A stretch of DNA of 55,553 bases from JAGOEX01 sp964630905 (GTDB taxonomy: Bacteria > UBP6 > UBA1177), in assembly GCA_964630905.1 (NCBI GenBank), contig CAZVWR010000015.1, forward strand, positions 1 through 55,553, read 5' to 3'. A program made the translations under genes and the position numbers. Position 1 is the stretch's first letter, and each line of letters begins with the position of its first letter. Of the stretch, positions 23,635 through 32,739 are shown piece by piece. A model generated the notes under the pieces. That model saw nothing but the letters and a program-made list of their open reading frames with translations, made no database searches and was not told where the DNA came from.

Positions 23635-25272
23635 ATGAATAGTATTTACATTCTTGTGTTTTCGGCTTTGTGGCTGATCATCGCCTATTTCTGGTATGGA
23701 AAAAGAGTTCTGCAGAAAAAGCTTGTGGAACCTCTGGATGAAAATCCGTGTCCGAGCCATGCTTCAAATGACGGTGTTGACTTTTATCCTGCTCCGTCAT
23801 TAGTCCTTTTCGGGCATCATTTTTCATCAATTGCGGGGGCTGGTCCTATTGTCGGCCCGATCGTTGCGGTGACATTTTTCGGCTGGGGTCCTGCGGTTAT
23901 CTGGCTTCTTGTCGCCGGGGTTTTTGTGGGGGCAGTTCACGACTATCTTTCACTCATAATTTCAGTGCGTCACTGCGGAGTGAGCATTCCTGAAACGGCT
24001 GAAAAATATGTTTCAAAAAAAGCCCGCATCCTTTTTCTGATCTTCGTGTGGCTTACGATAATCCTTGTTGTAGCGGTTTTCGGCAATCTTGCGGCAAAGG
24101 CAATGATCGCAAAGCCTGAACTTGTACTTCCCACTTTTTTAATAATACCGCTTGCAATAGCTTTTGGAATAATCAACAAAAACGGGCTGCTGCCTCTATG
24201 GGCAAATACTGCTATCGCTTTAACAGGACTGATCGCTCTTATATGGCTTGGATTCATTTATCCGGTAGATCTGCCGGTTGATCCGAAAATCGCTTATGCT
24301 ATCTGGTTCACGCTTTTAATGATATACGGATTTGTCGCTTCAGTCACTCCGGTCTGGATACTTCTTCAGCCAAGGGACTATATTTCAAGCTGGGTTCTCA
24401 TCATTGGAGTTGCACTTGCCTTTGCCGGAATATTTGTTACCGGCCCGGAAATGAATGCCCCTTTTATTGCAACATTTCACAGTGAATCTCAAGGCCCTAT
24501 CATACCGTTTTTATTCATAATTATTGCCTGCGGAGCAGTTTCAGGCTTTCATTCGCTTATAGCTTCAGGAACATCTTCAAAGCAGATAGATAAAGAAAGC
24601 GATGCCCTTTTTGTCGGTTTTGGCGGAATGCTTGTCGAAACCATAATCGGTGTGATCTGTGTCATCATTGCAGGCGGAGCAATAATATGGGGTACAGAAA
24701 GCGGTCAGTTGCAGGAGATTTTCAAGTCAGGCGGCGCTCTTGCGGTCTATGGAACAGGTTTCGGAAGGCTCACTTCTTTCGTTTTCGACCCTGAAGTCGG
24801 CAGTGTCATCGGCATAACGATCGTGAACATTTTCATCATGACAACCCTTGACACCAGCGTCCGTCTCTCAAGATTTCTGACAAATGAAATGATCGGCGGC
24901 ATCTTGCCGAAACCTTTAAAAAACAAGTTCTCATATACGATAATCCCTATAATTCCTGCGTTTATTCTGGGGGTTACAGATTCATGGGCAAGTGTCTGGC
25001 CTGTTTTCGGAGCGGCTAATCAGCTTGTTGCGGCACTTGTTTTCATCATTCTCACTTCATATCTTTATTCAAAAGGAAAACCGGTAAAATACACGATCTA
25101 TGCAACTGTTTTCATGCTTCTGATGACCATATCTGCACTTTTGTGGATGGTCTGGAAATTCTTTTTTGCAAAACCCGACTTTCTTCTTGGAACAGTTTCT
25201 GCTATACTTATCATCCTTGCGATAATGATGGTGATTGAAGGGGCTAAAAAGATAAGAATATCAAGATCTTAA
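23635..25272 (+). CDS. cstA: CstA-family carbon-starvation transporter
   Basis: ATG at 23635, with CAGGAG six bases upstream, gives 545 residues; the open frame begins earlier at 23512 but that part has no signal or family match. The protein has about 14 to 16 membrane segments and the CstA words FGHHFSSIAGAGPIVGP, GAVHDYLSL, GFHSLIASGTSSKQ and TLDTSVRLSRF. CstA proteins import peptides or pyruvate, often under carbon limitation. It diverges from the Tyr-Gly lipoprotein operon across about 150 bases and converges with the following lipoprotein, overlapping it by four bases. No adjacent YjiX-type small protein is present. Confidence 0.95.
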   Translation: MNSIYILVFSALWLIIAYFWYGKRVLQKKLVEPLDENPCPSHASNDGVDFYPAPSLVLFGHHFSSIAGAGPIVGPIVAVTFFGWGPAVIWLLVAGVFVGAVHDYLSLIISVRHCGVSIPETAEKYVSKKARILFLIFVWLTIILVVAVFGNLAAKAMIAKPELVLPTFLIIPLAIAFGIINKNGLLPLWANTAIALTGLIALIWLGFIYPVDLPVDPKIAYAIWFTLLMIYGFVASVTPVWILLQPRDYISSWVLIIGVALAFAGIFVTGPEMNAPFIATFHSESQGPIIPFLFIIIACGAVSGFHSLIASGTSSKQIDKESDALFVGFGGMLVETIIGVICVIIAGGAIIWGTESGQLQEIFKSGGALAVYGTGFGRLTSFVFDPEVGSVIGITIVNIFIMTTLDTSVRLSRFLTNEMIGGILPKPLKNKFSYTIIPIIPAFILGVTDSWASVWPVFGAANQLVAALVFIILTSYLYSKGKPVKYTIYATVFMLLMTISALLWMVWKFFFAKPDFLLGTVSAILIILAIMMVIEGAKKIRISRS

Positions 25273-26447
25273 GGTGTGTCACAAAACACATTGCCGTATT
25301 CTGCGGCTTTAACTTTGCATTCCTTGCGGCAGGCGAGATCGGTTTCAAAATGTGCACGGTACTGCTTGTAATCGGCATTCAGACACTGAGCAGTTGCATT
25401 GTCAAAGTTCTCATTCTGCAGATCTGTGTATGAACCGTTATATTTAAGGCAGGCGTAATGCCCTTCCCCATCAACAAAAGTATAGCATAAAATAGTAGTC
25501 CCCTCACCTTCGACATCGGTTTTTGTGGGATCATAAGTCCCGGCATCATTCTGTGTCACTATTTCGGGATCTGCATCTTCAACAGGAATCTCGGCTCTGA
25601 CAACTTCTTTTTCGGCTCCTGTTGCAACTGTAACATCTTCAACAACAACCCTTGCGTTCCCGTCCTTAACGATCACAACATCTGATTTCTCAGCAAAAAC
25701 AGGCACCTTACCATCACTGTCTGAAACTGCCGCTCCTACTTTGCAAAGAGGACTTTCAAGATCATCAGCACATTTTTTTGTTGCAAAAAGAGTTTTCACC
25801 CCTTCCTGAACTTGATCGGTCACGACCTCTTTCAATATCAAAGTTCCGAGATTTTTAGGATTTCCCGGAAGATTCGCAGTGATGATCCGGCTTGAAAGCT
25901 CATATCCGAATTCCTGATTTATTTCAATGAGTTTATTCTTTTCTGCCTTATAATCCTCTTCTGTCGCCTTATCATCTGCTACATCGGCAAGAGTGTCACT
26001 TGTCTTTTTCCACTGATCTGTTGCTTTTTTTGCAAGATCCTTACATTTTTTTCCAAAAGCCGCAAGCCCTGCAACAACGAGAGCGGCTCCGGCCATCGTG
26101 ACCGGCTCTATTCTCAGCTCAGCCACAGGCACAGAATCATTCTCACCCTCAATCCCGTCAGTCACTTTCTGCAACTTATCAAGTTCGTTGACTGTCTCAT
26201 CAAGAAGCGAATTTATGAGAGAAATGTTCATCCCGTAACCCGCCAGATCATCAGCCGTAAGAAAATCGCCAAGTTCCCAGTTCTTCTGCGAAATAACCTC
26301 AAAATTCTCAACGATCTTCGACACAGAATTGTTAAAAGTTTTAAGATCTTCACGGTATTTCTCGACACTGCTTTGAGAACCGCAACTAATCAGAATAATT
26401 AACAGAAACAACCCTGACAAAACATTTCTTAAAATCATCTTATTCAT
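25269..26447 (-). CDS. Unrecognised lipoprotein
   Basis: ATG at 26447 is chosen over 26459 because GGAGG lies five bases ahead of it. The 392-residue protein has a lipobox ending LISC (Cys22), a predicted helical first half (residues 25-95 and a helix-rich 140-200) with a hydrophobic Ala/Gly stretch TMAGAALVVAGLAAFG near residue 120, then a strand-rich segment, and a Cys-rich end with CRKEC and a final FCDTP. I know no family for it. It converges with cstA and diverges from the next lipoprotein. The hydrophobic Ala/Gly stretch could insert in or pack against a membrane. Confidence 0.68.
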   Translation of the reverse strand: MNKMILRNVLSGLFLLIILISCGSQSSVEKYREDLKTFNNSVSKIVENFEVISQKNWELGDFLTADDLAGYGMNISLINSLLDETVNELDKLQKVTDGIEGENDSVPVAELRIEPVTMAGAALVVAGLAAFGKKCKDLAKKATDQWKKTSDTLADVADDKATEEDYKAEKNKLIEINQEFGYELSSRIITANLPGNPKNLGTLILKEVVTDQVQEGVKTLFATKKCADDLESPLCKVGAAVSDSDGKVPVFAEKSDVVIVKDGNARVVVEDVTVATGAEKEVVRAEIPVEDADPEIVTQNDAGTYDPTKTDVEGEGTTILCYTFVDGEGHYACLKYNGSYTDLQNENFDNATAQCLNADYKQYRAHFETDLACRKECKVKAAEYGNVFCDTP

Positions 26448-26747
26448 CGACACCTCCATAAATATCGCAATATTTTATCTCTTATCACCCTTTTTACAAG
26501 AAACTTGTTGCTGCACATCATGACAAAATTTTACGACATGATGTAAAATTTACTTGACATAGAGAATGACATCGATTTCTGGCGGCAGGAAAGGAAGTGT
26601 TGTGATAGACATAAGTCAATAAATACTGCTTCACCACGATCGGTAACATTCCACTTTTATTTGCTTTTTTATCCTTTGTAATATAAATACATTTCGCTAA
26701 TTTTTGTGTGTCTGGGGAGTTATTACATTTTTTTTAAGGAGAATTAA
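26448..26747. other. Divergent intergenic region between two lipoprotein genes
   Basis: Three hundred bases separate the start of the leftward lipoprotein from that of the rightward one. The DNA is AT-rich with several TTGACA/TATAAA-like words, of which one pair is listed separately. A word pair around 26521-26546 (TGACAAAATTTTACGACATGATG and its near repeat ACGACATGATGTAAAATTTAC) includes an inverted run TTTTACGACATGATGTAAAA. No RNA gene or short coding region was found. Confidence 0.5.
26661..26687 (+). promoter_or_regulatory. Possible promoter for the duplicated-domain lipoprotein
   Basis: TTGCTT at 26661-26666 and TATAAA at 26682-26687 are 15 bases apart, about 60 bases before the ATG at 26748. 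Spacing is one or two short of ideal. Confidence 0.28.
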
Positions 26748-27989
26748 ATGAAATCCTTTGTAATTGCAGGATTTTTGTTTCTTTTTTTTATTTCATGCAC
26801 TACTGAGAAAATGAACAGGAACAAATCTGATGAAGACATATCTGATGATGTGGAAATTACTGAAACAGATTCGACTGATACTGATTTTGACAAGTACGAT
26901 GATAATAGTGAAATTGCAGATGAACAATTAACAGATTCAGATGAGATCTCTGATGCAGATTCAGATGAGATCGTCTGTACGAAACTTTCGATAACCGGCA
27001 TGTATCTTGACACAGAGTCGGAATATTACGGAGCTATTTCTCCGGAACTCGGCTCTGCTGAAAAGGAAGACGGCATTGTGATGATGTTCTATGCTCCTGA
27101 AGAACCGGATTCAGATTCTTATGAAGACTATATTATGAAAGTCGGTGAATACGAACTTGGCAAAGGGAACAATGCCAAGATCTCGACATGCACAGAATGT
27201 GTTTTTGTAGCCGAGGATTATGATGATGATTCAGGGATGATGGCAAAGATGTACGCACCGGAATCAGGTATTCTCAAAATAACTGAAGTGAAAGAAGGGA
27301 CCATGGAATCAAAAGGAACCATAACTGCAAAAATGGTGCAGGTCTATCTTGATATGATTTCTGGCGAGGCGATCCCTGTTCCGGGCGGGGGCTGTGTTGA
27401 ATTTGATTCTGAATCGTGGGATACGATATGTGTTCCGGATTGTGCAGGAAAGGTATGTGGTGAGGATGGTTGCGGCGGTTTCTGCGGTGACGGATGTGAT
27501 GGAGATACTCAATGCAGCGATGACCGTACAGAATGCATTCCATGCACAGAAATAACACTTTCCGCTCTTACTTCCACGCCCGAAGATGCTCCGGTTTACA
27601 AAGGCATTTTGACTGAAAATGTTGCCGGATCTGACACAGATGACAGATTCCAGATCGTTTTTTCCGGATATCAGGATGCAGGGACATTTGATCTCTCAAC
27701 TGGAAACAATGCGAACTTTTCAACCTGTGAACAGTGTGTCCTTTTATATACTGACGCTTCTACAGATAGTGAGACAGCAACTTACTTCCAGAAATCAGGG
27801 ACATTAACGATTGAGGAACTTGTTAAAGACGGTTACGGCTGTATGTCAGAAAAATCCAAAGGAAAAGCAGAAGATATAATCCTTGTTGAAGTTTCATTTG
27901 AAGGAATCGTCTCTACACCTGTCAAGGATGGCGGCTGCTTCAAAATTTCAACAACATCATGGAACACAATGCCTTTTATTTGCTTTTAA
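26748..27989 (+). CDS. Lipoprotein with two copies of an unknown domain joined by a Cys-rich link
   Basis: The 413-residue protein has a lipobox FISC (Cys17) and an acidic Asp/Ser/Thr/Glu spacer to about residue 72. Two related domains follow, at about 75-225 and 278-413. They share the order CTKLSITG / CTEITLSAL, YELGKGNNAKISTCTECVF / FDLSTGNNANFSTCEQCVL, SGILKITEV / SGTLTIEEL and GGGCVEFDSESWDT / GGCFKISTTSWNT. Between them lies a Cys/Gly-rich link (CAGKVCGEDGCGGFCG) like those of many myxobacterial surface proteins. The domain is not one I can name. The duplication is clear in the sequence. A GGAG ribosome-binding site precedes the ATG. Confidence 0.8.
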   Translation: MKSFVIAGFLFLFFISCTTEKMNRNKSDEDISDDVEITETDSTDTDFDKYDDNSEIADEQLTDSDEISDADSDEIVCTKLSITGMYLDTESEYYGAISPELGSAEKEDGIVMMFYAPEEPDSDSYEDYIMKVGEYELGKGNNAKISTCTECVFVAEDYDDDSGMMAKMYAPESGILKITEVKEGTMESKGTITAKMVQVYLDMISGEAIPVPGGGCVEFDSESWDTICVPDCAGKVCGEDGCGGFCGDGCDGDTQCSDDRTECIPCTEITLSALTSTPEDAPVYKGILTENVAGSDTDDRFQIVFSGYQDAGTFDLSTGNNANFSTCEQCVLLYTDASTDSETATYFQKSGTLTIEELVKDGYGCMSEKSKGKAEDIILVEVSFEGIVSTPVKDGGCFKISTTSWNTMPFICF

Positions 27990-28043
27990 ATATCTTTACT
28001 GTTATGACAAAACTGTTGATGGTTAATGTGTGTTGAGGTCGTT

Positions 28044-29639
28044 ATGAAATTTAATCTTTCTGCTGTAGTTATTCTTTCAGTTATAATCGCTGCCTGTGCC
28101 ACAGCATCTAATTCTGCTGGAAAAGATGTTGTTAAGATGACTAAATCGGTAAACACAGAAAAGTATGGTGAAAATGCCCCGAAAATATGGACTCCGCTAA
28201 CTCAGATTGAAATGGGAGCACTTATAAAGGCAAAAATGGACCCTGATAATGAATCACAGATGGTACTGTCGCTTTTCTTTACAGGCGATATAAGAGAAGG
28301 TGAAGAGATCGGTGCATCAATAGGCGCCTACAGAACTTTTCTTGAACTTTGTGACACTGAACTTGCAAAAATAAAGGATGTGAAGGAAAAAGGGAAAAAA
28401 CTTCACGAGCTTTTCTTTAAACAGTTCATAGGAAGTCCCAGAAAAAAAGATGCTCCGAGCTCCGGCATTTTCGGACTTCTTACAAAAAAGGAATATGACG
28501 CAAATACTGCGGCTCTCCTTTTTGCAATAATTGCACAGAAATACGGATTCACTTCTGAAATATCATTTACGAAAGGTATTGTCGAAGAGATCATTGACCA
28601 GAAAACAGGACTTTCAATAAAAATATTCTCGGGCAAGGCATACCTTACTCTCAAACATAAGGAAATGTGCTCTCCTGCTCAGGTAATACCTTTTCTTGAG
28701 GATGGATTCGACCCCTACATTAATCTCAGTTTCTTTGAAAACATGCACGAGAAGAACCCATCGGAATTTGAAGATGCCCAGACCGAACTTGGAAAATATT
28801 ATAAAAGAATGCCTCTCACTTTTGAAAAGGCGCTTCTGTTCCAGTATAAGATAGACAAGCTGAATGAAACGGCAGAAACTGAAAACCCGCCAATGAACAG
28901 AAGAATCGAGATGGCGGCTCACCTGACAGATTTGTGTGACATTCACCTTGACAGGATAAGGGCTTGGAGAAACACATATCCGTTCATACTTCAAAAAAAG
29001 ATCCCCGGAGAGATGTTTTCGTTCATTGACACAATTAACTCTGAACTTAACAGAACCGCGGAACTCTGCAAAGATGAGACTGATTTTGAAGACCTTGCAT
29101 GGGATCTTTTCCTTTTTTCTGCATTTGAATATTCAGATTCACTTGACGGTGTCAAACTGAAGGGTGCACTTGTCAATGGATACAGATTTTTATCCACTTC
29201 GTCAAAAGATTATGAAAAAAAGAAGGTATTCCTTGCAAACTCACTCAGTCACTACCTCAACAAGATAATCAGTTCGGATGTAATTGAGAACGAACTTTTA
29301 ACAGTAAAAGACGTCATCGGTGCGATTCCTGTGACAGAAATACGGACAAAATCCGCCTCGTCTTTTTATTATAAGTCAGGAGAACACTATCTGGCAAAAA
29401 AAGATCTCTGGCGTGCAGGACAGTTCTATGCTGAATGCAGCTTTGTGGAAGAGGGCGAATACCAGAAGATCTGCATTCAGAAAGGAGTTGATTCGCTTTA
29501 TAAATATGCTCAGACCTGTCTTGGAAAAGGAGTCTGTGCCACCGCCTCAGACGCAGTCAGTAAATGTATGGAAAAGATCCCCGATAAGAAAGAATGCCAG
29601 AAAATAAAAGATCTTTACGACCAGCAATGCGGGAAATAA
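28044..29639 (+). CDS. Unrecognised lipoprotein
   Basis: ATG at 28044, with GAGG five bases upstream, opens a lipoprotein signal with lipobox IAAC (Cys18). The 531-residue mature protein is mostly helical and rich in Lys and Glu, with no tandem repeats or known motif, and its last 60 residues are richer in Cys (CSFVEEGEYQKIC, CLGKGVC, CMEKIPDKKEC). The helical build might mean TPR-like or alpha-solenoid folding, but no TPR consensus was seen. It follows the duplicated-domain lipoprotein by about 55 bases and converges with a methyltransferase gene three bases away. Function unknown. Confidence 0.7.
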   Translation: MKFNLSAVVILSVIIAACATASNSAGKDVVKMTKSVNTEKYGENAPKIWTPLTQIEMGALIKAKMDPDNESQMVLSLFFTGDIREGEEIGASIGAYRTFLELCDTELAKIKDVKEKGKKLHELFFKQFIGSPRKKDAPSSGIFGLLTKKEYDANTAALLFAIIAQKYGFTSEISFTKGIVEEIIDQKTGLSIKIFSGKAYLTLKHKEMCSPAQVIPFLEDGFDPYINLSFFENMHEKNPSEFEDAQTELGKYYKRMPLTFEKALLFQYKIDKLNETAETENPPMNRRIEMAAHLTDLCDIHLDRIRAWRNTYPFILQKKIPGEMFSFIDTINSELNRTAELCKDETDFEDLAWDLFLFSAFEYSDSLDGVKLKGALVNGYRFLSTSSKDYEKKKVFLANSLSHYLNKIISSDVIENELLTVKDVIGAIPVTEIRTKSASSFYYKSGEHYLAKKDLWRAGQFYAECSFVEEGEYQKICIQKGVDSLYKYAQTCLGKGVCATASDAVSKCMEKIPDKKECQKIKDLYDQQCGK

Positions 29640-29642
29640 TTT

Positions 29643-30413
29643 TCAGCCCTTCTGACCGATCACAAGCATTTCAAAATCTTCTGTGGTGAGTTTATCGTTT
29701 CTACTGAATGCACCGAGTTTTGCGCCGAAGATCTCTATTTTGGTAAATCCGAGAGTTTTTAAGAGCCATGTGATCTCGCTTGGAACATAGTATCTTTCAT
29801 TGCAGTCAAGTGTCTTTTTGTTTCCGAGATCATCAACAAGCTCGGTAATATTGTGGTCGCGGAATGTCATCAGATCAAACGAGTTGCTTCTGTATGTTGC
29901 ATTCCCCTCTCCTTTTGTCGAATCGCAGAACTGCTCAACAGAATGATACAGCGGAAAAAGTCCGTTTAGGGTTGTGAAAATAAATTTGCTCTTGTTTTTC
30001 AATGATCTTGAAACACTTTTCAGTATCTCAAAGTTCATTTCATCTGTTTCCATCAGCGGAAAACCCCCTTCGCAAAGCATTATTGCAACATCAAATTCTT
30101 CCTTGAACGGAAGGTTTCTTGCATCGGCTTTCATGAATTTTATATCAAATCCGGCTTCTGTTGCTTTTTCCCTTGCTCTTTCAAGCTGAGATTCAGACAG
30201 ATCAATTCCTGTCACATTGTATCCCCTTTTTGTAAGCTCGATCGCATGTCTTCCCGTTCCGCACCCGACATCCAGTATTTTTAAAGACTTATTAAACCCG
30301 AACTCCGTTTCCAGAAAGTCACATTCTCCGATTGTTCCCTGAGTGAAACACTCGTTGTCATAAGTTTTCCCATAATTTTCAAAAAGTGATTCATACCATT
30401 GTTTTCTGGTCAT
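29643..30413 (-). CDS. Class I SAM-dependent methyltransferase
   Basis: The 256-residue protein has the Rossmann methyltransferase motif I ILDVGCGTGRHAIEL, an acidic loop VTGIDLSESQLERA, the word FMKADARNLPF (motif II) and DVAIMLCEGG (motif IV position). It is in the small-molecule methyltransferase group, but no substrate is evident. It lies in a leftward group with a coiled-coil lipoprotein and a DUF4143-type ATPase, each separated by less than 30 bases. The family is certain and the substrate unknown. Confidence 0.88.
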   Translation of the reverse strand: MTRKQWYESLFENYGKTYDNECFTQGTIGECDFLETEFGFNKSLKILDVGCGTGRHAIELTKRGYNVTGIDLSESQLERAREKATEAGFDIKFMKADARNLPFKEEFDVAIMLCEGGFPLMETDEMNFEILKSVSRSLKNKSKFIFTTLNGLFPLYHSVEQFCDSTKGEGNATYRSNSFDLMTFRDHNITELVDDLGNKKTLDCNERYYVPSEITWLLKTLGFTKIEIFGAKLGAFSRNDKLTTEDFEMLVIGQKG

Positions 30414-30437
30414 AATATTTTCCCCAACTTATTGTTT

Positions 30438-31148
30438 TCACTGATATTCTTTCGGAACCGGCTGTTCTCTTATGATTTCCTGTTTTTTCCAGACTTTTTC
30501 TTTCTTATCCCAGTAATATTTATTGTCCATCAGTTCTTCAAGGGTTGAAGGATGTTTTGTTGCGGTTTTCCATTCCGGCTCGTTATTAATACTGAATGTA
30601 ATTGTTGTTTCATACCAGTACATACTTGCACCCGGATTCAAGTGAATATCAAGAACCGCAACCGCTCCGTTGTCGTGGAATTTCTTTATTGTCGCAGTGT
30701 CACTGTAACTCATTCTCACATCTTCCCTTTCAAAAGTGACATTTCCATAAGGATCATAAAGATACATTTTTCTCTTTCCATCTTTCCACGGAGTGATCCG
30801 CACCGAAACCTTATTTTTTCCCATTCGCGGATCGTAAAAATGAACCGTCTCTTTTTCTTCAGTTGTGACCGGCTTTACAATTTCAATTTTTTTTGGCTGA
30901 GGATTCAATGTCGGCTCCTGCGGCGGCAGTTCAACAGGCTCAACCGGCTCAGTCTTTTCAACCTTCTTTTCCGGTGTTTCCTTAGGTCTGCTCTCTTTCA
31001 AAAGCTCCTTCATCTCCCTGATATCATCCTGAAGCCGCATTATCTCCTTTTTTAGCTCATCAACCTCTTTTTTCTGATTCGTTGCACAACCGGTTAAAGA
31101 AAAAACCACTGTCAGAACAGATGCAAACATACAACTTATGTACTTCAT
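30438..31148 (-). CDS. Lipoprotein with coiled coil and Pro/Glu linker
   Basis: The 236-residue protein has a lipobox LTGC (Cys21). Residues 28-54 form a heptad-like coiled coil (VDELKKEIMRLQDDIREM), followed by a Pro/Glu/Lys linker to about residue 100 and a C-terminal strand-rich domain with the words VSVRITPWKDGKRKMYLYDP, YGNVTFERED and YWYETTITFSI. That domain resembles a single beta-sandwich but is not one I can name. AAGGGG precedes the ATG. It sits ten bases after the DUF4143 ATPase gene on the same strand and just ahead of the methyltransferase. Confidence 0.72.
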   Translation of the reverse strand: MKYISCMFASVLTVVFSLTGCATNQKKEVDELKKEIMRLQDDIREMKELLKESRPKETPEKKVEKTEPVEPVELPPQEPTLNPQPKKIEIVKPVTTEEKETVHFYDPRMGKNKVSVRITPWKDGKRKMYLYDPYGNVTFEREDVRMSYSDTATIKKFHDNGAVAVLDIHLNPGASMYWYETTITFSINNEPEWKTATKHPSTLEELMDNKYYWDKKEKVWKKQEIIREQPVPKEYQ

Positions 31149-31157
31149 GCATACCCC

Positions 31158-32486
31158 TTACACATTGTCAATAACTCTATTCACCATATACGGCGGGATG
31201 AAAACTATTTTCAGATCATCAATTTCTTTGATCTGAACGGTTCCGTTATAAACGACAAATCCTTTTTTCAATCCATTTATTTTGAGGAATTCTGTCATTT
31301 GGAATAGTGATTTTTCAGTGATCTTTTCTCCTGATTTTACTTCAACGGGAATGATGTCTCTGCCTGTTCTGACAACAAAATCAAGTTCGCTTTCTGCTTT
31401 GTTATTTGTCTTAAATGATGTAACTGCTCTTGTTGAGCCGGCATAACTTACAAGTTCCTGACAGATAATGTTTTCAAAGAGTTGTGCAGATGTTTCACTC
31501 CCGTTTTTCAGCATTGCCGGCATTCCGCGGGTAAGAAGAAAATTCATTATCCCTGTGTCAAAAAGATATTTCTTTGAGCTGTAACCCTTTTTTGTTGTGT
31601 TCTGTTTTGTCTCATATTCAAGGGTGTAAACAAGATGCCACGAACGGAGCGCTTCAAGAAGTTTCGGCAGAATGGTCCGGTATGCCGGTGAATCAGTTGA
31701 AAGAATTGAACTGTTGGTTGTCGGAAATGCCACATGTCTTCCAATTGTTTTCAGGCAGTGCTCAAGAAGAGACCCGTATTGAACAGTGCTGCTTCTTTCA
31801 CTTCCGTTATCATTCAAAAACCGGTCTGCATCACGGTAAAAATTATTCACAAGAGATTCAAAAAGAATCAGATGATCACTTTTATTCTGATATGCCTGCA
31901 CAATTCCGGGAAGTCCGCCGATAGAGAGAAAAAGTTCATATTCACTCATAAAAAGATCATGAATTTCCTTTTGTATTGGCTCAAAAATATCAGAAGGAAT
32001 AAGATCAAGATAATTTTCTTTGTTCCTGAATCTTAAAAACTCAACAAAATTAAGCGGTCTTAAAACAAATTCAACGACTCTCCCTGTCGGCATGGGAATA
32101 TTGTCTCTAAAAAGCCGTGAAAGGATCGAACCGGAAAAAATAACTCTCTGGTCTTTCCACACCCTGTGCATCTGCATAATGAATTTTCCAAGATGATCAC
32201 CCGCCTGAGCTTCATCAATAATGAGAATTTTTGAATTATCAGGTCTAAAACCGTAAGCAGAACTTAAAAACTGTTCAAGCTGCTCAAAAGTTGCCGCACT
32301 TTTAATAAGTTTTGTGTTAACTGATTCATCCCACAGATTAATTATCAGCTTTTCCTTATCAGTTCTGATGTTCTCAAGAATTGAAGTTTTTCCCGTCTGC
32401 CTTGCTCCAGACAAAAGAATGAACTGATCATTTGCAGAATTCAAATGGCTTAAAATCGCTTCTTCTATATCCCTTTTTACATACAT
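31158..32486 (-). CDS. AAA_14/DUF4143-family ATPase
   Basis: ATG at 32486 is preferred because GAGGGG lies six bases upstream; three other Met codons lie within 22 residues of the longest reading. The 442-residue protein has the Walker A GARQTGKTS, the Walker B ILIIDEAQ, a sensor FSGSILSRL and the closing DUF4143 nuclease-like region with LDFVVRTGRDIIPVEVKSG (Asp, Glu and Lys in a PD-(D/E)XK-like order). Such proteins are common, with a likely defence or DNA-related role that is still poorly known. It diverges from the pirin gene and faces a repeat-rich regulatory region. Confidence 0.88.
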   Translation of the reverse strand: MYVKRDIEEAILSHLNSANDQFILLSGARQTGKTSILENIRTDKEKLIINLWDESVNTKLIKSAATFEQLEQFLSSAYGFRPDNSKILIIDEAQAGDHLGKFIMQMHRVWKDQRVIFSGSILSRLFRDNIPMPTGRVVEFVLRPLNFVEFLRFRNKENYLDLIPSDIFEPIQKEIHDLFMSEYELFLSIGGLPGIVQAYQNKSDHLILFESLVNNFYRDADRFLNDNGSERSSTVQYGSLLEHCLKTIGRHVAFPTTNSSILSTDSPAYRTILPKLLEALRSWHLVYTLEYETKQNTTKKGYSSKKYLFDTGIMNFLLTRGMPAMLKNGSETSAQLFENIICQELVSYAGSTRAVTSFKTNNKAESELDFVVRTGRDIIPVEVKSGEKITEKSLFQMTEFLKINGLKKGFVVYNGTVQIKEIDDLKIVFIPPYMVNRVIDNV

Positions 32487-32523
32487 CTCAGCCCCCTCAA
32501 ACATCACTCAAAAAGGATTATCT

Positions 32524-32590
32524 CCGAATTTATGTAAGAAATCAACATAATTTCCGCCGAATTTATGTAAAATTAATACATGAATTCGGT
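32524..32590. promoter_or_regulatory. Operator-like repeated words in the divergent ATPase/pirin region
   Basis: CCGAATTTATGTAA occurs twice as direct repeats (32524-32537 and 32557-32570, 33 bases apart). A third, inverted near-copy, TACATGAATTCGG, follows at 32578-32590. The 33-base spacing is about three helical turns. Such spaced words in front of divergent genes are typical of operators or of a repressor that controls one or both genes. Confidence 0.5.
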
Positions 32591-32662
32591 GATAGCTGAA
32601 AGAACAACCTGTTACACCTTACCACATTTTAAGTTTCTACGCAGACAAATTCTGCTGTTTCC

Positions 32663-32691
32663 TTGACCGGAGGTTTTCATTTTTGTACCAT
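32663..32691 (+). promoter_or_regulatory. Predicted promoter for the pirin gene
   Basis: TTGACC (32663-32668) and TACCAT (32686-32691) are 17 bases apart, 48 bases before the pirin ATG at 32740. Confidence 0.38.
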
Positions 32692-32739
32692 TTTATTGGA
32701 GTGAGGTAAGCAGAGAAATATTATAACCGGAGGGACGAA

